From Streptomyces sp. Je 1-332 (GTDB taxonomy: Bacteria > Actinomycetota > Actinomycetes > Streptomycetales > Streptomycetaceae): a stretch of DNA of 64,000 nt. Below the pieces are notes generated by a model that saw nothing but the letters and a program-made list of their open reading frames with translations, made no database searches and was not told where the DNA came from. The stretch is from assembly GCF_040730185.1 (NCBI RefSeq), contig NZ_CP160402.1, forward strand, positions 3,162,001-3,226,000, read 5' to 3'. Position 1 is the stretch's first letter; the number at the start of each line of letters is the position of its first letter. This document shows positions 42,866 through 53,700 of the stretch, one piece after another. A program made the position numbers and the translations under genes.

Positions 42866-44607
42866 GCGGTGGTCTCCTCTCCCGCGCGCAGGGCCGGGGC
42901 GCAGCCCGCCGGGCGCATCTCGGCGACCATGGCGTCCAGGGACGGGCGCACACGCTCGCGCAGGGCGGTGATCAGGGCCGGGTCGCGCACCGCGTCGCTT
43001 CGGACGTAGTCGCCGCCGTTGCCCTCGCGGTAGAGCGGGACGTATCCCGCGGTCGCGAGGAGGGGCTCGGTCAGGCCCGTCTTCGCGGTCCACGCCGCGT
43101 GGACGTGGAGCAGTTCGGGGCGCACCTCGTGCAGGACGTGGTGGCGCAGGGCGGCCGTGTCGCGGGCCGCGTACGCGTCGGCCACGCGGCGGTCGGTCAG
43201 GCCCGCGAGGTCCAGGACGCGCAGCCGCGAGGTCAGCAGGGTGCCGCCGAGGTCGGGCAGGGCGACGGTGGCGTCGCGCAGGCCGAGGCTCGCGGCGTAC
43301 ATGTTGAAGGTGTCGCCGTAGCGCTCGGCCACGAAGCACATGGACAGGGTCGGGCGGTGGACGAACCTGCGGTTCGGCGCGGCCTGTCCGGTGACCGAGA
43401 GCAGCAGGGCGCCCGCGAGCGCGCAGCCGAGCAAGGCGCGCGCGCGGGGACTTTCCGCACGCCACACCGCGCCCGCGGCCAGGGCGCACGCCGTCGCCGC
43501 GAGCACCCACACCGGAGTCGCGAAGCGGTACAGCGCCATCCAGTCCCTGCCGAGCACGCCGTACGCGAGGAGGGTCAGGGCCAGCGGGACGAGCAGCGCG
43601 GCCAGGGCTCTGCGGGGCGCTCCGGGGCGGGCGAGCGCGATGCCGGCGCAGGCCGCGCCGATCAGGGCGAGCGCCCAGCCGCCGTACGTCAACAACTCGC
43701 CGGAGCTGGCGAGTTGACCGAGCCGCGGGGGCTTCTGGGCCTTGGCGACCGCGGTGTTCGGCACCCAGAGCCCGAAGGTCGCGCGGCGCCACAGCAGGAA
43801 CGCCGCGTACGGCAGCGCGAAGGCCGCGCAGCTCAGGGCCGCCGCCCGCACGGCGCGCGCGATGCCGTCCCGGCGCAGGAACAGCAGCACGGTCACGGGG
43901 TAGGCCGCGGCGAGCACCGCGCCGTCCGGCCGGGTCAGTGCGGCGAGCAGCGCGATGGCCCCCGCGGCCGCGGCGACGGCGGGCCGCAGCAGGGTGCCGC
44001 GCACGACGCCGCGGACGAGGAGCGCTCCGGTCGCGGCGGCGGTCAGCGCGTACAGCGGGTTCTCCAGGCCCGAGAAGGACCACGCCACATACGACAGGTT
44101 CGCGGCGAGGACAACTCCGGCGAACAGCGTCACCGCCCAGGCCCGGCCCGGCAGTACGGCCCGCGCCGCCGCGGCCACGCAGGCGAGCACGCCCGCCGTG
44201 CAGAGCAACGCGAGTGCCTTGGGGTAGAGCACCAGGTCGCTGACGCCGAGCAGTGCGCCGTGGTCGAAGAGGCCGAGCCTGCGGCCGACGAGGAGCAGGG
44301 CGAGCCAGGAGGGGTTGGAGTACCCCTCGACGGGGTCGGCGCCCGGCTGCTGCACGGGGCCGAGGCCCTCGTCGATGCTGCGGGCGTAGGCGAACGTGAT
44401 GGCCGCGTCGTCGACGATCCACTGACCGAGCGCGCTCGCGCGCCAGGCGATCAGGAGCGTCGCGAGCGCCACGGCCGCGGGGTCGGCCCAGCGGCGGCAC
44501 CTCGACCGGAGGGTCGACGGGCGGGCCGAAGAGGGGAATTCGGCCGGGCGTGCGGATAGTTCCTTTGGTTTCTTGCGGCGCTGGAACTGCGCGAGGGGAC
44601 TGGTCAT
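42862..44607 (-). CDS. GT-C membrane glycosyltransferase, AftB-like
   Basis: A 581-residue polytopic protein with about ten helices (from about 43 to 390) and a C-terminal outside domain. The first outside loop has VDDAAITFAYARSIDEGLGPV...VEGYSNPSW, the acidic DD pattern of polyprenol-phosphate-dependent arabinofuranosyltransferases of the AftB kind (GT-C fold). The C-terminal segment (LPDLGGTLLTSRLRVLDLAGLTDRRVADAY) also occurs in that family. It should add a sugar from a lipid carrier outside the membrane. First of four coupled or closely spaced minus-strand genes; diverges from 44763. Confidence 0.82.
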   Translation of the reverse strand: MTSPLAQFQRRKKPKELSARPAEFPSSARPSTLRSRCRRWADPAAVALATLLIAWRASALGQWIVDDAAITFAYARSIDEGLGPVQQPGADPVEGYSNPSWLALLLVGRRLGLFDHGALLGVSDLVLYPKALALLCTAGVLACVAAAARAVLPGRAWAVTLFAGVVLAANLSYVAWSFSGLENPLYALTAAATGALLVRGVVRGTLLRPAVAAAAGAIALLAALTRPDGAVLAAAYPVTVLLFLRRDGIARAVRAAALSCAAFALPYAAFLLWRRATFGLWVPNTAVAKAQKPPRLGQLASSGELLTYGGWALALIGAACAGIALARPGAPRRALAALLVPLALTLLAYGVLGRDWMALYRFATPVWVLAATACALAAGAVWRAESPRARALLGCALAGALLLSVTGQAAPNRRFVHRPTLSMCFVAERYGDTFNMYAASLGLRDATVALPDLGGTLLTSRLRVLDLAGLTDRRVADAYAARDTAALRHHVLHEVRPELLHVHAAWTAKTGLTEPLLATAGYVPLYREGNGGDYVRSDAVRDPALITALRERVRPSLDAMVAEMRPAGCAPALRAGEETTA

Positions 44608-44762
44608 TAGGGGGCCAACTTACACAAATCGCCCACAGTCACGCTCCCTTCCGCCACGCGGGTGACCCAGGGGCGGCCACACCCCGCGCCGGGGCGGACA
44701 ACGGGCCGCCCCGGAACGAAAAACAGGCAAAGTGGCACAATGCACCACATTGGGTTCACGCC

Positions 44763-45734
44763 ATGACCCCGGCCCTGCCGCCCGCAGCTCGGCGGCTCGT
44801 CGCCACCGCACGGACGACCCGCTTCCGAGCGGAACGCGCCGCCGCGGGGCGGGTGAGCGGCGGGGCCCGGACGCTCCTCGCGCCCGTGCATCTGTCGATC
44901 CGGGACAGCCGTACGCTCAACGTCGCCGTCGCCGCGCTCCCTGGGGAAGAGGCAGGCCGTGCCCAGCTGATCGTCTCGCGCGGCCGCCGCCGTTTCCGGG
45001 TCCCGCTCACCCTCGAACACCACGGCCACGACGGCCCCCTGTTCACCGGGACCACCACCCTGCGCGACGTACGCCACGAAGAGGGCGCGCCCGGCGGCCC
45101 TCGCCTCGGCGAGGGGGTCTGGCGGCTCACGGTCGTCACCGCCGATGCCCGTGGCCGCGTCCGGCGGCGCGGCATCGGCATCGACGCGGACCCCGAACTG
45201 CCGTCCACGCCCACCCTTCAGCACGCCCCCGACCCCCGCACCGGCACGCTCATCCGCGTCGTCCGGTGCCGCAGCGGGCGCGCCGTGCTGCAGGTGACCC
45301 GCTCCCGGCCGCGCGCCGAGCTCGTGCGGTTCGTGCCCGGCGGTGACGGCATCGTCGTCCACGGGCGGCTCGTCATGGCGGGCGCGTCGCGGCGGTGGCG
45401 TGCGAAGGCCGTGCGGCGGCGGGACGGGGTCACCATGCCCGTCGGGGCGGTGTGGGACGGCGCCGAGTTCAGTCTCCGGCTGCCGCTCAAGGAGATGGCG
45501 GGGGCGAGCCCCGGCCAGTGGGTGTGGGACTTCCACGTGGAGGCGGAGACCTCCGGCGCCTCGTTCCCCCTCGGGCGGTGGCTCTCCGACGTACGCGACC
45601 CCTCGGCCGCCTACCCGACGCCCTTCCGTGTCTTCGCCCTGCCGGACGGCTCCCTGGTCCGCGCGCACGCCCACTTCACCAAGTCCGGCGCCTTCGGCCT
45701 GACGTGCTGGGACATCTCGAAGGAGACCTCATGA
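44763..45734 (+). CDS. protein made of repeated beta modules, unknown function
   Basis: A 323-residue protein with no known enzymatic motif and no signal peptide or membrane helix. Two segments (about 57-132 and 194-266) share a pattern: LxVSRGRRRFRVPL ... GEGVWRLTV and VHGRLVMAG ... GQWVWDFHV. The same pattern occurs in the middle of the GT2-TagF proteins at 33546, 36353 and 50789 and at the C-terminus of the GT2 at 55931. It looks like a stand-alone copy of their non-catalytic part, perhaps binding substrate or a partner (inference). Its stop overlaps the start of the GT4-Stealth gene (ATGA). Confidence 0.75.
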   Translation: MTPALPPAARRLVATARTTRFRAERAAAGRVSGGARTLLAPVHLSIRDSRTLNVAVAALPGEEAGRAQLIVSRGRRRFRVPLTLEHHGHDGPLFTGTTTLRDVRHEEGAPGGPRLGEGVWRLTVVTADARGRVRRRGIGIDADPELPSTPTLQHAPDPRTGTLIRVVRCRSGRAVLQVTRSRPRAELVRFVPGGDGIVVHGRLVMAGASRRWRAKAVRRRDGVTMPVGAVWDGAEFSLRLPLKEMAGASPGQWVWDFHVEAETSGASFPLGRWLSDVRDPSAAYPTPFRVFALPDGSLVRAHAHFTKSGAFGLTCWDISKETS

Positions 45735-48556
45735 AGATCACGTACCTCCTCGGCTGGGGCGACGAGATGGGCGGCACCGAGCTGGCCACCTACACCCAGG
45801 CGCAGCATCTCGCGGACCGCAACGACGTCGAGGTCATCTCCGTCTTCCGCACCCGCCCCGAGCCCTTCTTCCCCGAGGCCCGCAGCCTCCCCGTCCGCTA
45901 CCTCGTCGACCGCACGGCATCCCCCGAGCGTCCGGTGCGCGGCTCGCGCCTCGACGAGGCCGCCTGCCGGACCCTGGCCGCGCTGCCCAGCGAACTGATC
46001 GATCCCGCCTGGGAGTCCGCCTTCGACCGCCTCTCCGACATCGAGATGGCCACCGCCCTCGCCACCCTGGACACCGACGTCCTGGTCACCACGACACCCG
46101 CCCTGATGGCCGCCGCCGTCGAGCTGGTCCCGGCCAGGGTCGTCACCGTGCACCTGGAGCACCGGTCGACCCAGCGCCGCGGCCGCTCGGGTGAACCCCT
46201 GCTCCTGCACGCGCCGCGCCTGGACGCCCTGGTCACGCTCACCGACCGGACCCGCGACTGGATCGCGGACTCCCTCGGCGCCACCGCGCCCGAGCTCGCG
46301 GTCATCCCGAACGCCGTGCCCGACGGCTTCAGGCCCCGCGCCGACGGCGAGAGCAAGGTCATCGTCATGGCCGCGCGACTCACCGGCGAGAAGCGGGTGG
46401 ACCACGCCGTGCGGGCCTTCGCCGAAGTCGCCGACGCCTACCCGGACTGGACCCTGCGCGTCTTCGGTGACGGGCCCCGGAGGCAGCACCTTCGCCGCCT
46501 GGTCGACGGTTTCGGGCTCCAGGACCGCGTCGAACTCCTCGGCATCTGCCAGGACATGCCCGCCGAGTGGGCCAAGGCGGGCCTCACCCTGATGACCGCC
46601 CACAGCGAGGCGTTCCCGCTCGTGCTGCTCGAAGCGCTCGCCGCGGGTGTGCCCGTCGTCGCGTACGACGTCCCGACCGGGCCCGCCGAGATCGTCAGGC
46701 ACCGCGTCGACGGGCTGCTCGTACCCCCCGGGGAGGTGCGTGAACTGGCCGCCGCGATGAGCGAGTTGATGGGCGATCCGGAGACCCGCCGGTCCTACGC
46801 CCGCGCGGCCCGCGAAGGGGTCTACGCCCGCTTCTCCTCCACGGATGTCACGGCCCGCTGGCAGGAGCTCTACTCCCGGCTCGTGGCCCGGCGCGACGCC
46901 CCCGAGCGGCTCGACGACCGCGCGGACCGGGTGGCGCTCGGTGTGGCGTCGGGCGGCAGCGGCTTCCGCCCGACCGCGCCGTACACGTTGAACGCCGCCC
47001 CCGGGGAGGACGAGCGCACCCGTGAGGACGAGATCGCCGCCGCGGACAGCACCGGCCTGATCATCCGCTCCGTGGGCCGCCTCGCCGAGCGCCGCGACGA
47101 CGTACTCGCCCCCGAGATGGCCGACTGGAACCTCCAACTCGCCGCCACCGCCCTGGAGTCGGCGGACATCCCCTATGTCCTCGTCCGTACTTCCGGCACC
47201 GCGTACACCCTGGCCGTGGCCGACGACGAACGTGACGGCGCGCTCAAGGCGCTCTCCGAGTCCCTGCACGGCCAGCCCGTCTACGCGGAGCTGGTCCACC
47301 CCAGGGACGCGGCCCCGGGAGTCGTGCTCGCCGAGCGTCTCGACTGCGTCGGCGAGGTCGCGGGCGTCAAGCTCTTCAAGCCGGTGACCACCACGACCCT
47401 CTCCCTGCGCCACGGCGTGCAACAGGCCTGCACGGTGGCGTTCTGGCCGCGGCTCGCGGACGACGGGACCGACGCCCGGCGCGCGCCCTTCGGCACCACG
47501 CTCGCCGGAGCGGAGCTTCCCTCGCTGAAGCCGACGGCCACCCTCCGAGTCGGCGACCGGACGTACCCCACCCTCGACGTCTTCGCCCAAGTCCTCATCG
47601 GCGACGTGGACTTCCCCATCGACGCGGTCTACACCTGGGTCGACGACTCCGACCCCGAATGGCGCGCCCGCCGTGCGGCGGCCCTCGGCCGCCCCGAGGA
47701 CGACGCGTCGCCGGACCACGGCGCCGTCCGCTTCCGCAACCGCGACGAGCTGCGCTACTCGCTGCGCTCCCTGGCGATGTACGCGCCCTGGATCCGGCAC
47801 ATCTACCTCGTCACGGCGGGCCAGACCCCGGCCTGGCTGAACGAGGAGCACCCGGGCATCACGGTGATCGACCACCGGGACCTCTTCGCCGACCCGGAGG
47901 CCGCGCTCCCCACCTTCAACTCCCACTCCATCGAAAGCCAACTGCACCGCATCGAAGGCCTGTCGGAGCACTTTCTCTACTTCAACGACGACGTGTTCCT
48001 GGGCCGCCCCACCACCCCGGACACCTTCTTTCTCAGCTCGGGCACGGCCCACTTCTTCTGGTCGTCGGTGTCCGTGCCCACCCTTCCCGTCGCACCCGAC
48101 GACGAGGGCTACCGTGCCGCGGCGAAGAACACCCGCACCTTGCTGCAACGAGAGTTCGGAAGGACGACGACGCACGGCTTCGTCCACGCGCCCCACGCCC
48201 TGCACCGCAGCGTCCTCGCGGAGCTCACCGAGCGGTTCCCCGACGAGCTCGAGGCCACCGCGCGCAGCCGCTTCCGCTCGACGAGCGACCTCGCCCTGGT
48301 GTCGTCCCTGCACCACCACTACGCGTATCTCACCGGCCGATCCGTGCCGGGCGGCATCGCGTACGACTACGTGAACATCAGCCGGCGCACGCACCACGCG
48401 CGCCTGGGCCGGCTGCTCCAGGACCGCGGCAAGACGGTCTTCTGCATCGGGGAGACCCCGGACAGCGACCTGGCCGACGAGGAGAAGGCGCTCGCCATCC
48501 GCGCGTTCCTGACGGCGTACTTCCCGGTGCGCTCGCCCTACGAGCGCGGCGCCTGA
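45731..48556 (+). CDS. GT4-Stealth fusion protein
   Basis: A 941-residue fusion. Residues about 1-385 are a GT4 glycosyltransferase (YLLGWGDEMGGTELATYTQAQHLA; MAARLTGEKRVDHAVRAF; HSEAFPLVLLEALA). A linker domain (about 430-620) follows, then a Stealth sugar-phosphotransferase with CR1 FPIDAVYTWVDDSDPEW (from about 627), CR2 RFRNRDELRYSLRSLAMYAPW..YFNDDVFLGRP, CR3 THGFVHAPHALHRSVL and CR4 RTHHARLGRLLQDRGKTVF. Stealth proteins transfer hexose-1-phosphates to build phosphodiester-linked capsule or wall polymers. Its tail overlaps the convergent GT2-TagF gene by 19 bases. Confidence 0.9.
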   Translation: MKITYLLGWGDEMGGTELATYTQAQHLADRNDVEVISVFRTRPEPFFPEARSLPVRYLVDRTASPERPVRGSRLDEAACRTLAALPSELIDPAWESAFDRLSDIEMATALATLDTDVLVTTTPALMAAAVELVPARVVTVHLEHRSTQRRGRSGEPLLLHAPRLDALVTLTDRTRDWIADSLGATAPELAVIPNAVPDGFRPRADGESKVIVMAARLTGEKRVDHAVRAFAEVADAYPDWTLRVFGDGPRRQHLRRLVDGFGLQDRVELLGICQDMPAEWAKAGLTLMTAHSEAFPLVLLEALAAGVPVVAYDVPTGPAEIVRHRVDGLLVPPGEVRELAAAMSELMGDPETRRSYARAAREGVYARFSSTDVTARWQELYSRLVARRDAPERLDDRADRVALGVASGGSGFRPTAPYTLNAAPGEDERTREDEIAAADSTGLIIRSVGRLAERRDDVLAPEMADWNLQLAATALESADIPYVLVRTSGTAYTLAVADDERDGALKALSESLHGQPVYAELVHPRDAAPGVVLAERLDCVGEVAGVKLFKPVTTTTLSLRHGVQQACTVAFWPRLADDGTDARRAPFGTTLAGAELPSLKPTATLRVGDRTYPTLDVFAQVLIGDVDFPIDAVYTWVDDSDPEWRARRAAALGRPEDDASPDHGAVRFRNRDELRYSLRSLAMYAPWIRHIYLVTAGQTPAWLNEEHPGITVIDHRDLFADPEAALPTFNSHSIESQLHRIEGLSEHFLYFNDDVFLGRPTTPDTFFLSSGTAHFFWSSVSVPTLPVAPDDEGYRAAAKNTRTLLQREFGRTTTHGFVHAPHALHRSVLAELTERFPDELEATARSRFRSTSDLALVSSLHHHYAYLTGRSVPGGIAYDYVNISRRTHHARLGRLLQDRGKTVFCIGETPDSDLADEEKALAIRAFLTAYFPVRSPYERGA

Positions 48557-50637
48557 CCTTCGAGGAACAGCTGCCGCACCACCCGCTCGGCGGCGCCCCC
48601 GTCGTCGTAGGGACAGAACCGCGCCCGGAAGGCCTTGCGCAGCCGCGCCGTGTCGGCCGTGTCCCACTCCCCGCTCCGGAAGAGCCCGGCCAGCTCGTCC
48701 TCGGTGGTGGCCACGGCCCCCGGCGTCTCCCCCGCACGCCCCGACAGGAGGTCGAAGTAGGTGCCGCGGGCCAGCCGGTAGGCCTGCCAGTCGGGGGCGT
48801 ACGTCACGATCGGGCGGTCGAGGCAGGCGTAGTCGAACATCAGTGACGAGTAGTCCGTGACCAGCGCGTCGGCGGCCAGGCAGAGGTCCTCCACGCGCGG
48901 GTGGCCGGTGACGTCGACGAGCTGGGGGTGGGCCCGCAGGCCCGCTTCGGCGCCGTAGAAGTAGTGGGCGCGCACCAGCAGCACGTACTCCTCGCCCAGC
49001 ACACGCACGAAGCGCTCCAGGTCGAGGCCCGGCAGGAAACCCTTCTGGTAGTCGCGGTGCGTGGGCGCGTAGAGGAGGACCGTCCGGCCGTCCGCGACGC
49101 CCAACTCCTCGCGCAGGCGGAGGGTTTCGCCCGCAACCGCCGTGAAGTAGACGTCGTTGCGCGGGTAGCCGGCCTCCAGGGACTGGTAGGCCGTCGAGGG
49201 GTAGACGCGCTCCCAGACCTCCGTGGAGTGCGGGTTCGCGGAGAGGCTGAAGTCCCACTGGTCGGTGTGGTCGAGGATCTTCTGGAAGCTGATGCCGTGC
49301 GTGCCCGCCGGGTAGCGGCGCTGGTCCAGGCCCATCTTCTTGAGCGGTGTGCCGTGGTGGGTCTGGAGGTAGACCTGGCCGGGGCGTTTGGTGAACCCGC
49401 CGGGGAAGCTGGAGTTGTTGATCAGATACGTGGCTCTCGCCATCGTCTGCCAGTAGCGGCGCGACCCCTCGATGACGTACTCGACGCCCGCGGGCACCTT
49501 GTGCTTGTTGCGGCTGGAGACCACCCATACGCCCCTGATGTGCGGGGCCAGTTCGCGGGCCTTGGCATGGATGGCTGCCGGGTTGCAGGAGACCCCGCGG
49601 TTCCAGTACGCGCCGTAGACCGCGAGGTGGGGGTCCAGCGGGCGGCGCAGGTCGGCGCGGTAGGTGAGGCGCATGACGCGGGCGCGCAGCTTCTTCTTCC
49701 GGTCCTTGAGCTTGCGGGTGACGCTGCTTCTGCGGGAGCGGCTCTTGCGGTGCGCCTCGTAGGCGGCGTACGAGGCGGTGGCCAGGGCCCGTTCGCCGGG
49801 GGTCGGCGCCGGGCCCGCGGGGCCGTACGTCCGGTAGAGGCGGGCCGCCCCGCGGAAGAAGTCCCGCCGGTCGCCCGGCGCGATACGCCCCGCGTCGTCG
49901 AGTACGGCGAGCAGATGCGCGGCCGCGTGCGGGACGAGCCGGGCGCGGTCGGCGGGGTCGGCAGCGGCGAGCAGCTCCTCGTAGCGCCCGATGACCGCGA
50001 AGTGCGCCCGGCCCGGGGTCTTGGCGAAGCTGCCGCCGCGCCGCTCGCGCCAGCGGACGCAGGGCGTGTCGAGGGTGACGGTGCGGGCGCCGTCGGCCAT
50101 GGCCGCGCGGCGCACCGGCACCACGTCCTCGTACGGTCCTTCGCTGAACGCGAGGCGGCGCTCCTGCCAGAAGCCGCGCCTGAAGACGCGGTTCCAGGCG
50201 GCGACGGTGACGCCGAGCGGGTCCCCTGCCAGGTCGTCGCCGCCCGCGCGCACGTTCTCCCACCAGTCGACGCGGTCATGGGCGAAGAGCAGGACGTCCG
50301 GGTCCTCGGCCTCGTCCAGGGCTTCGGCGATCGCCTCCAGGGCGCCCGGCTTGAGCAGGTCGTCGCCGTCGAGGAAGAGGAGGTAGGTGCCGGTGGCGCG
50401 GTCCGCGCCGATGTTGCGGGCGGGGCCGGTGCCCGCGTGGGCCGGGGCGCGCACGAGTTGCGCGCGCGGGTCGCGTTCCGCACACTCCGCGGCGATCGCG
50501 GCGGACGCGTCCGGTGACGCGTCGTCCACGACGATCAGCTCCAGATCGCCGAAGCTCTGATCGAGCACGGAGTCCAGGCATTCCCGCAGGTAGCCCTGGA
50601 CGCGATGGGCGGGGACGACAACCGAGAAGCGCGACAT
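48538..50637 (-). CDS. GT2-TagF bifunctional wall-polymer transferase (short form)
   Basis: A 699-residue protein close in layout to that at 29158. The GT2 domain has VVVPAHRVQGYL, VDDASPDAS and FLDGDDLL; a Lys/Arg linker (RKSRSRRSSVTRKLKDRKKKLRARV) leads to the TagF domain with LQTHHGTPLKKMG (His near 428), AGYPRNDVY, LYAPTHRDYQ, VRAHYFYG and DALVTDYSSLMFDYACLDRP. Catalytic residues appear intact. Start may be the ATG at 50637 or a GTG six bases upstream. It is transcribed away from the large GT2-TagF gene at 50789, from a shared 150-base promoter region. Confidence 0.88.
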   Translation of the reverse strand: MSRFSVVVPAHRVQGYLRECLDSVLDQSFGDLELIVVDDASPDASAAIAAECAERDPRAQLVRAPAHAGTGPARNIGADRATGTYLLFLDGDDLLKPGALEAIAEALDEAEDPDVLLFAHDRVDWWENVRAGGDDLAGDPLGVTVAAWNRVFRRGFWQERRLAFSEGPYEDVVPVRRAAMADGARTVTLDTPCVRWRERRGGSFAKTPGRAHFAVIGRYEELLAAADPADRARLVPHAAAHLLAVLDDAGRIAPGDRRDFFRGAARLYRTYGPAGPAPTPGERALATASYAAYEAHRKSRSRRSSVTRKLKDRKKKLRARVMRLTYRADLRRPLDPHLAVYGAYWNRGVSCNPAAIHAKARELAPHIRGVWVVSSRNKHKVPAGVEYVIEGSRRYWQTMARATYLINNSSFPGGFTKRPGQVYLQTHHGTPLKKMGLDQRRYPAGTHGISFQKILDHTDQWDFSLSANPHSTEVWERVYPSTAYQSLEAGYPRNDVYFTAVAGETLRLREELGVADGRTVLLYAPTHRDYQKGFLPGLDLERFVRVLGEEYVLLVRAHYFYGAEAGLRAHPQLVDVTGHPRVEDLCLAADALVTDYSSLMFDYACLDRPIVTYAPDWQAYRLARGTYFDLLSGRAGETPGAVATTEDELAGLFRSGEWDTADTARLRKAFRARFCPYDDGGAAERVVRQLFLEGQAPRS

Positions 50638-50788
50638 GGACACCGACCGTAGTCAGCCGGACACGACCTGTCGAAGACCGTTCGTCACTCATTGGGGTGA
50701 AGAGGGGCAAAGAACTTGACCGGAACGGGCAAAAGGGATGAATACGCCCGTACTCCCATGATTGCTCCCCCGTGAAAGGCCGGTCGCC

Positions 50789-53700
50789 GTGCAGCCCCGT
50801 CTCAGCGTCGTCGTGCCCATCTACAACGTCGAAGAGTTTCTGGAGGAGTGTCTGGAGTCGATCGCCGGGCAGACCATGGCCGATCTGGAGGCCGTGCTCG
50901 TCGACGACGGCTCCACGGACGGCAGCCCGCGGATCGCCCGCGAGTTCGCGGCGAAGGACCCACGGTTCGTCTACGTGCGCCAGCCGAACGCCGGCCTCAG
51001 CGCCGCCCGCAACACCGGGGTGCGGCACGCGACACCCACCGCCGAGTACCTGACCTTCGTCGACAGCGACGACGTCGTGCCGCACGACGCGTACGCCCGG
51101 ATGACCGGGAGTCTGGACTCGACCGGGTCCGATTTCGCCAGCGGCAACGTCTGGCGCCTGAACGAGCGCGGCCGCCAGCAGGCCTGGCAGTACAAGTGGC
51201 TCACCGAACCGCGCTCGCGCACGCACATCAGCCGGGACCTGGAGCTCCTCGCCGACCGCGTCGCCTGGAACAAGGTCTTCCGGCGCGCCTTCTGGGACCG
51301 GCACGGCTTCACCTTCCCCGAAGGGAAGCTGTACGAGGACACGCCGGTCATGATCCCCGCGCACTTCCTCGCGGGCTCCGTGGACGTGCTCAGCGACCAC
51401 GTCTACTACTGGCGGGTGCGCGAGGGTTCGATCACCCGGCGGCGCACGGACGTCAAGGGCGTACGCGACCGGATCGCGGCGTGCGCGCACGTCAGCGCGT
51501 TCCTCGCCGAGCACGCGCCCGAGCTGCGGGGCACGTACGACACCTCCTGCCTGCGCGACGACTTCGTGTACTTCCTGGAGGGCCTGCCCATGGGCGGGCC
51601 CGAGTACCGCGCCGCCTTCATGAAGGGCGCCGCCGCGTTCCTGCGCCGCGCGGATCCCGGGGTCGTCGCCGGACTTCCGGTCTCGCTGCGCGTGAAATGG
51701 CATCTCGTACGCGAAGGGCGCACCGCCGACCTGATCGACCTGCTCACCTTCGAGCAGCACAACAACAAGAACGCCTTCGAGGTCCGCGGCGTGGTGCGGC
51801 GCAGCGCCGCCTACCCGCGCGGCTCGGGCGGTCACATCCGGGTGCCGCGGGAGCTCGCCCGGCTCGGCCGCGGCGAACTGCCGGTCATCGCCCGTGTGCG
51901 GGAGGCCAGTTGGAGTGCGGACGGACTGCTGCGGATCAGCGGGTACGCGTACGTGCGCAACCTGGAGGCGACGCGCCCCGGGCACTCCGTCAAGGCCGCG
52001 ATCCTCAAGTCGGCCCACAGCAGGACACAGTTGAGGCGGGTCCCCACCCGGACGGTCGCCGCCCCGCAGGCCACCGAGAACTCCCGGCAGCAGCTGCACT
52101 GCTACGACCTCTCCGGGTTCGAGATGACCGTCGACCCCGAGCAGCTGAAGACCGGCGGCCGGTGGCGGCCGGGCAACTGGCTGCTCGGCGTGGTCGTCGC
52201 GGGCCACGGTTCGGTGCGCCGGGCCGCGGTCCGCCCCCTGGACGGTTCCGCCGCCCAGTCCGTCGTACGTGAACTGGGCGACGGGCTGCGCCTGGTGCTC
52301 GGCTTCAGCAAGGGCCGCCTGGTGCTGAAGATCCAGGCGTACGTGGCACGGGTCGACGCCCACCACCGGGACGGCGACGCGATGGTGCTCAGCGGCCATC
52401 TGCCGAGCCACCTGCGGCCGACCGCCCTGCGCCTGACGCACAAGCACGCGGCGGCGGAGTTCGACTACCCCGTGACGCTGTCCGGCGACGACCGCTTCGA
52501 CGTGCGCGTGCGCCTCGCGGACCTGGAGGACATCGCGCCGACCCCGCACCTGGCCCCCAAGGAGGTCGAGCCCCCGCACGGCGACCGCTGGCAGGCCAAC
52601 CTGGTCCTGCCCGACGGCAAGCTCAAGTCCCTCGCGGCGGCCCTCGACCTGCCGCCGGGCCGTTACGCCTCGCACGACGGCGGCCGCGAGCTGTGCGCGA
52701 CGGCGAACGACCAGGGCCAGCTGGTCGTCGAGCTGACCCGGCAGCCGGTCGCCGACCGGGTGGCGTGGCGCGTGGACGGCACGCTGACGATCGAGGGCAC
52801 GGTCCGCGACGCGAGCTGGGACACGGCGGAGCTGGTGCTCCGGCACAGCGGCCGCGACGAGGAACTGACCCTGCCGGTGGAGCGCACGGACGGGCGATTC
52901 AAGGCGGTGGTGGCGCCCGGCGGCGGGGTGCTGGCGGAGGGGCGGTGGTACGCGTTCCTGCGGGAGACGGAGGCCGGCGCGGGTGCCGCCGCCGCGTACG
53001 GCGCTTCGCAGGACGGCATGCCCGTGCGGCTGCTCGCCTCCGTGTCCGCCGCCTTTCCGCTCCACCAGACCGTGGACGGGCGGGAGTTCACCGTGGACCG
53101 GCGGTTCGGGGACCGGCTCCTCATCGAAGCGGGGTCCGTGCTCGCGCGCGGTGAGCGGGGGGCCTATCGGCAGCACCGGCTGCGCACCGCGCACTATCCG
53201 CGGCAGCGCACGCGGCAACTGCGGGACGCGGTCCTCTACTTCGACGGGGACTCCCCGCGCGCGGTCCACGAGGAGCTGGTGCGGCGCGGCGTGGACGTCG
53301 AGCACCTGTGGGTGACGCGGGACCAGCAGACGCGGGTGCCCGCGGGGGCGCGGGGCGTGGAGGAGCACAGCACCGCGTGGTACGAGGCGCTCGCCCGCTG
53401 CCGCCGCATCGTCACCGCCGGCCATCTGCCCGACTTCTTCGAGCGGCGGGACGGGCAGACCGTCGTACAGACCTGGAACGGGGCGCCCCTCAAGCGCATC
53501 GGCACCGACCTCATCGACACGCTCTACGCCGACCACGGCCACCTCGACGTCCTGCCGAAGCTGTCGCGCCAGTGGGACGTGCTCGTCTCCCCGAACCGCT
53601 TCTCCACCCGTCACCTGGGACGCGCGCTCGCCTACGAGGGCGAGGTGATGGAGGCGGGCTCGCCCCGCAACGACATCTTCTTCTCCGAGGACCGCGACAA

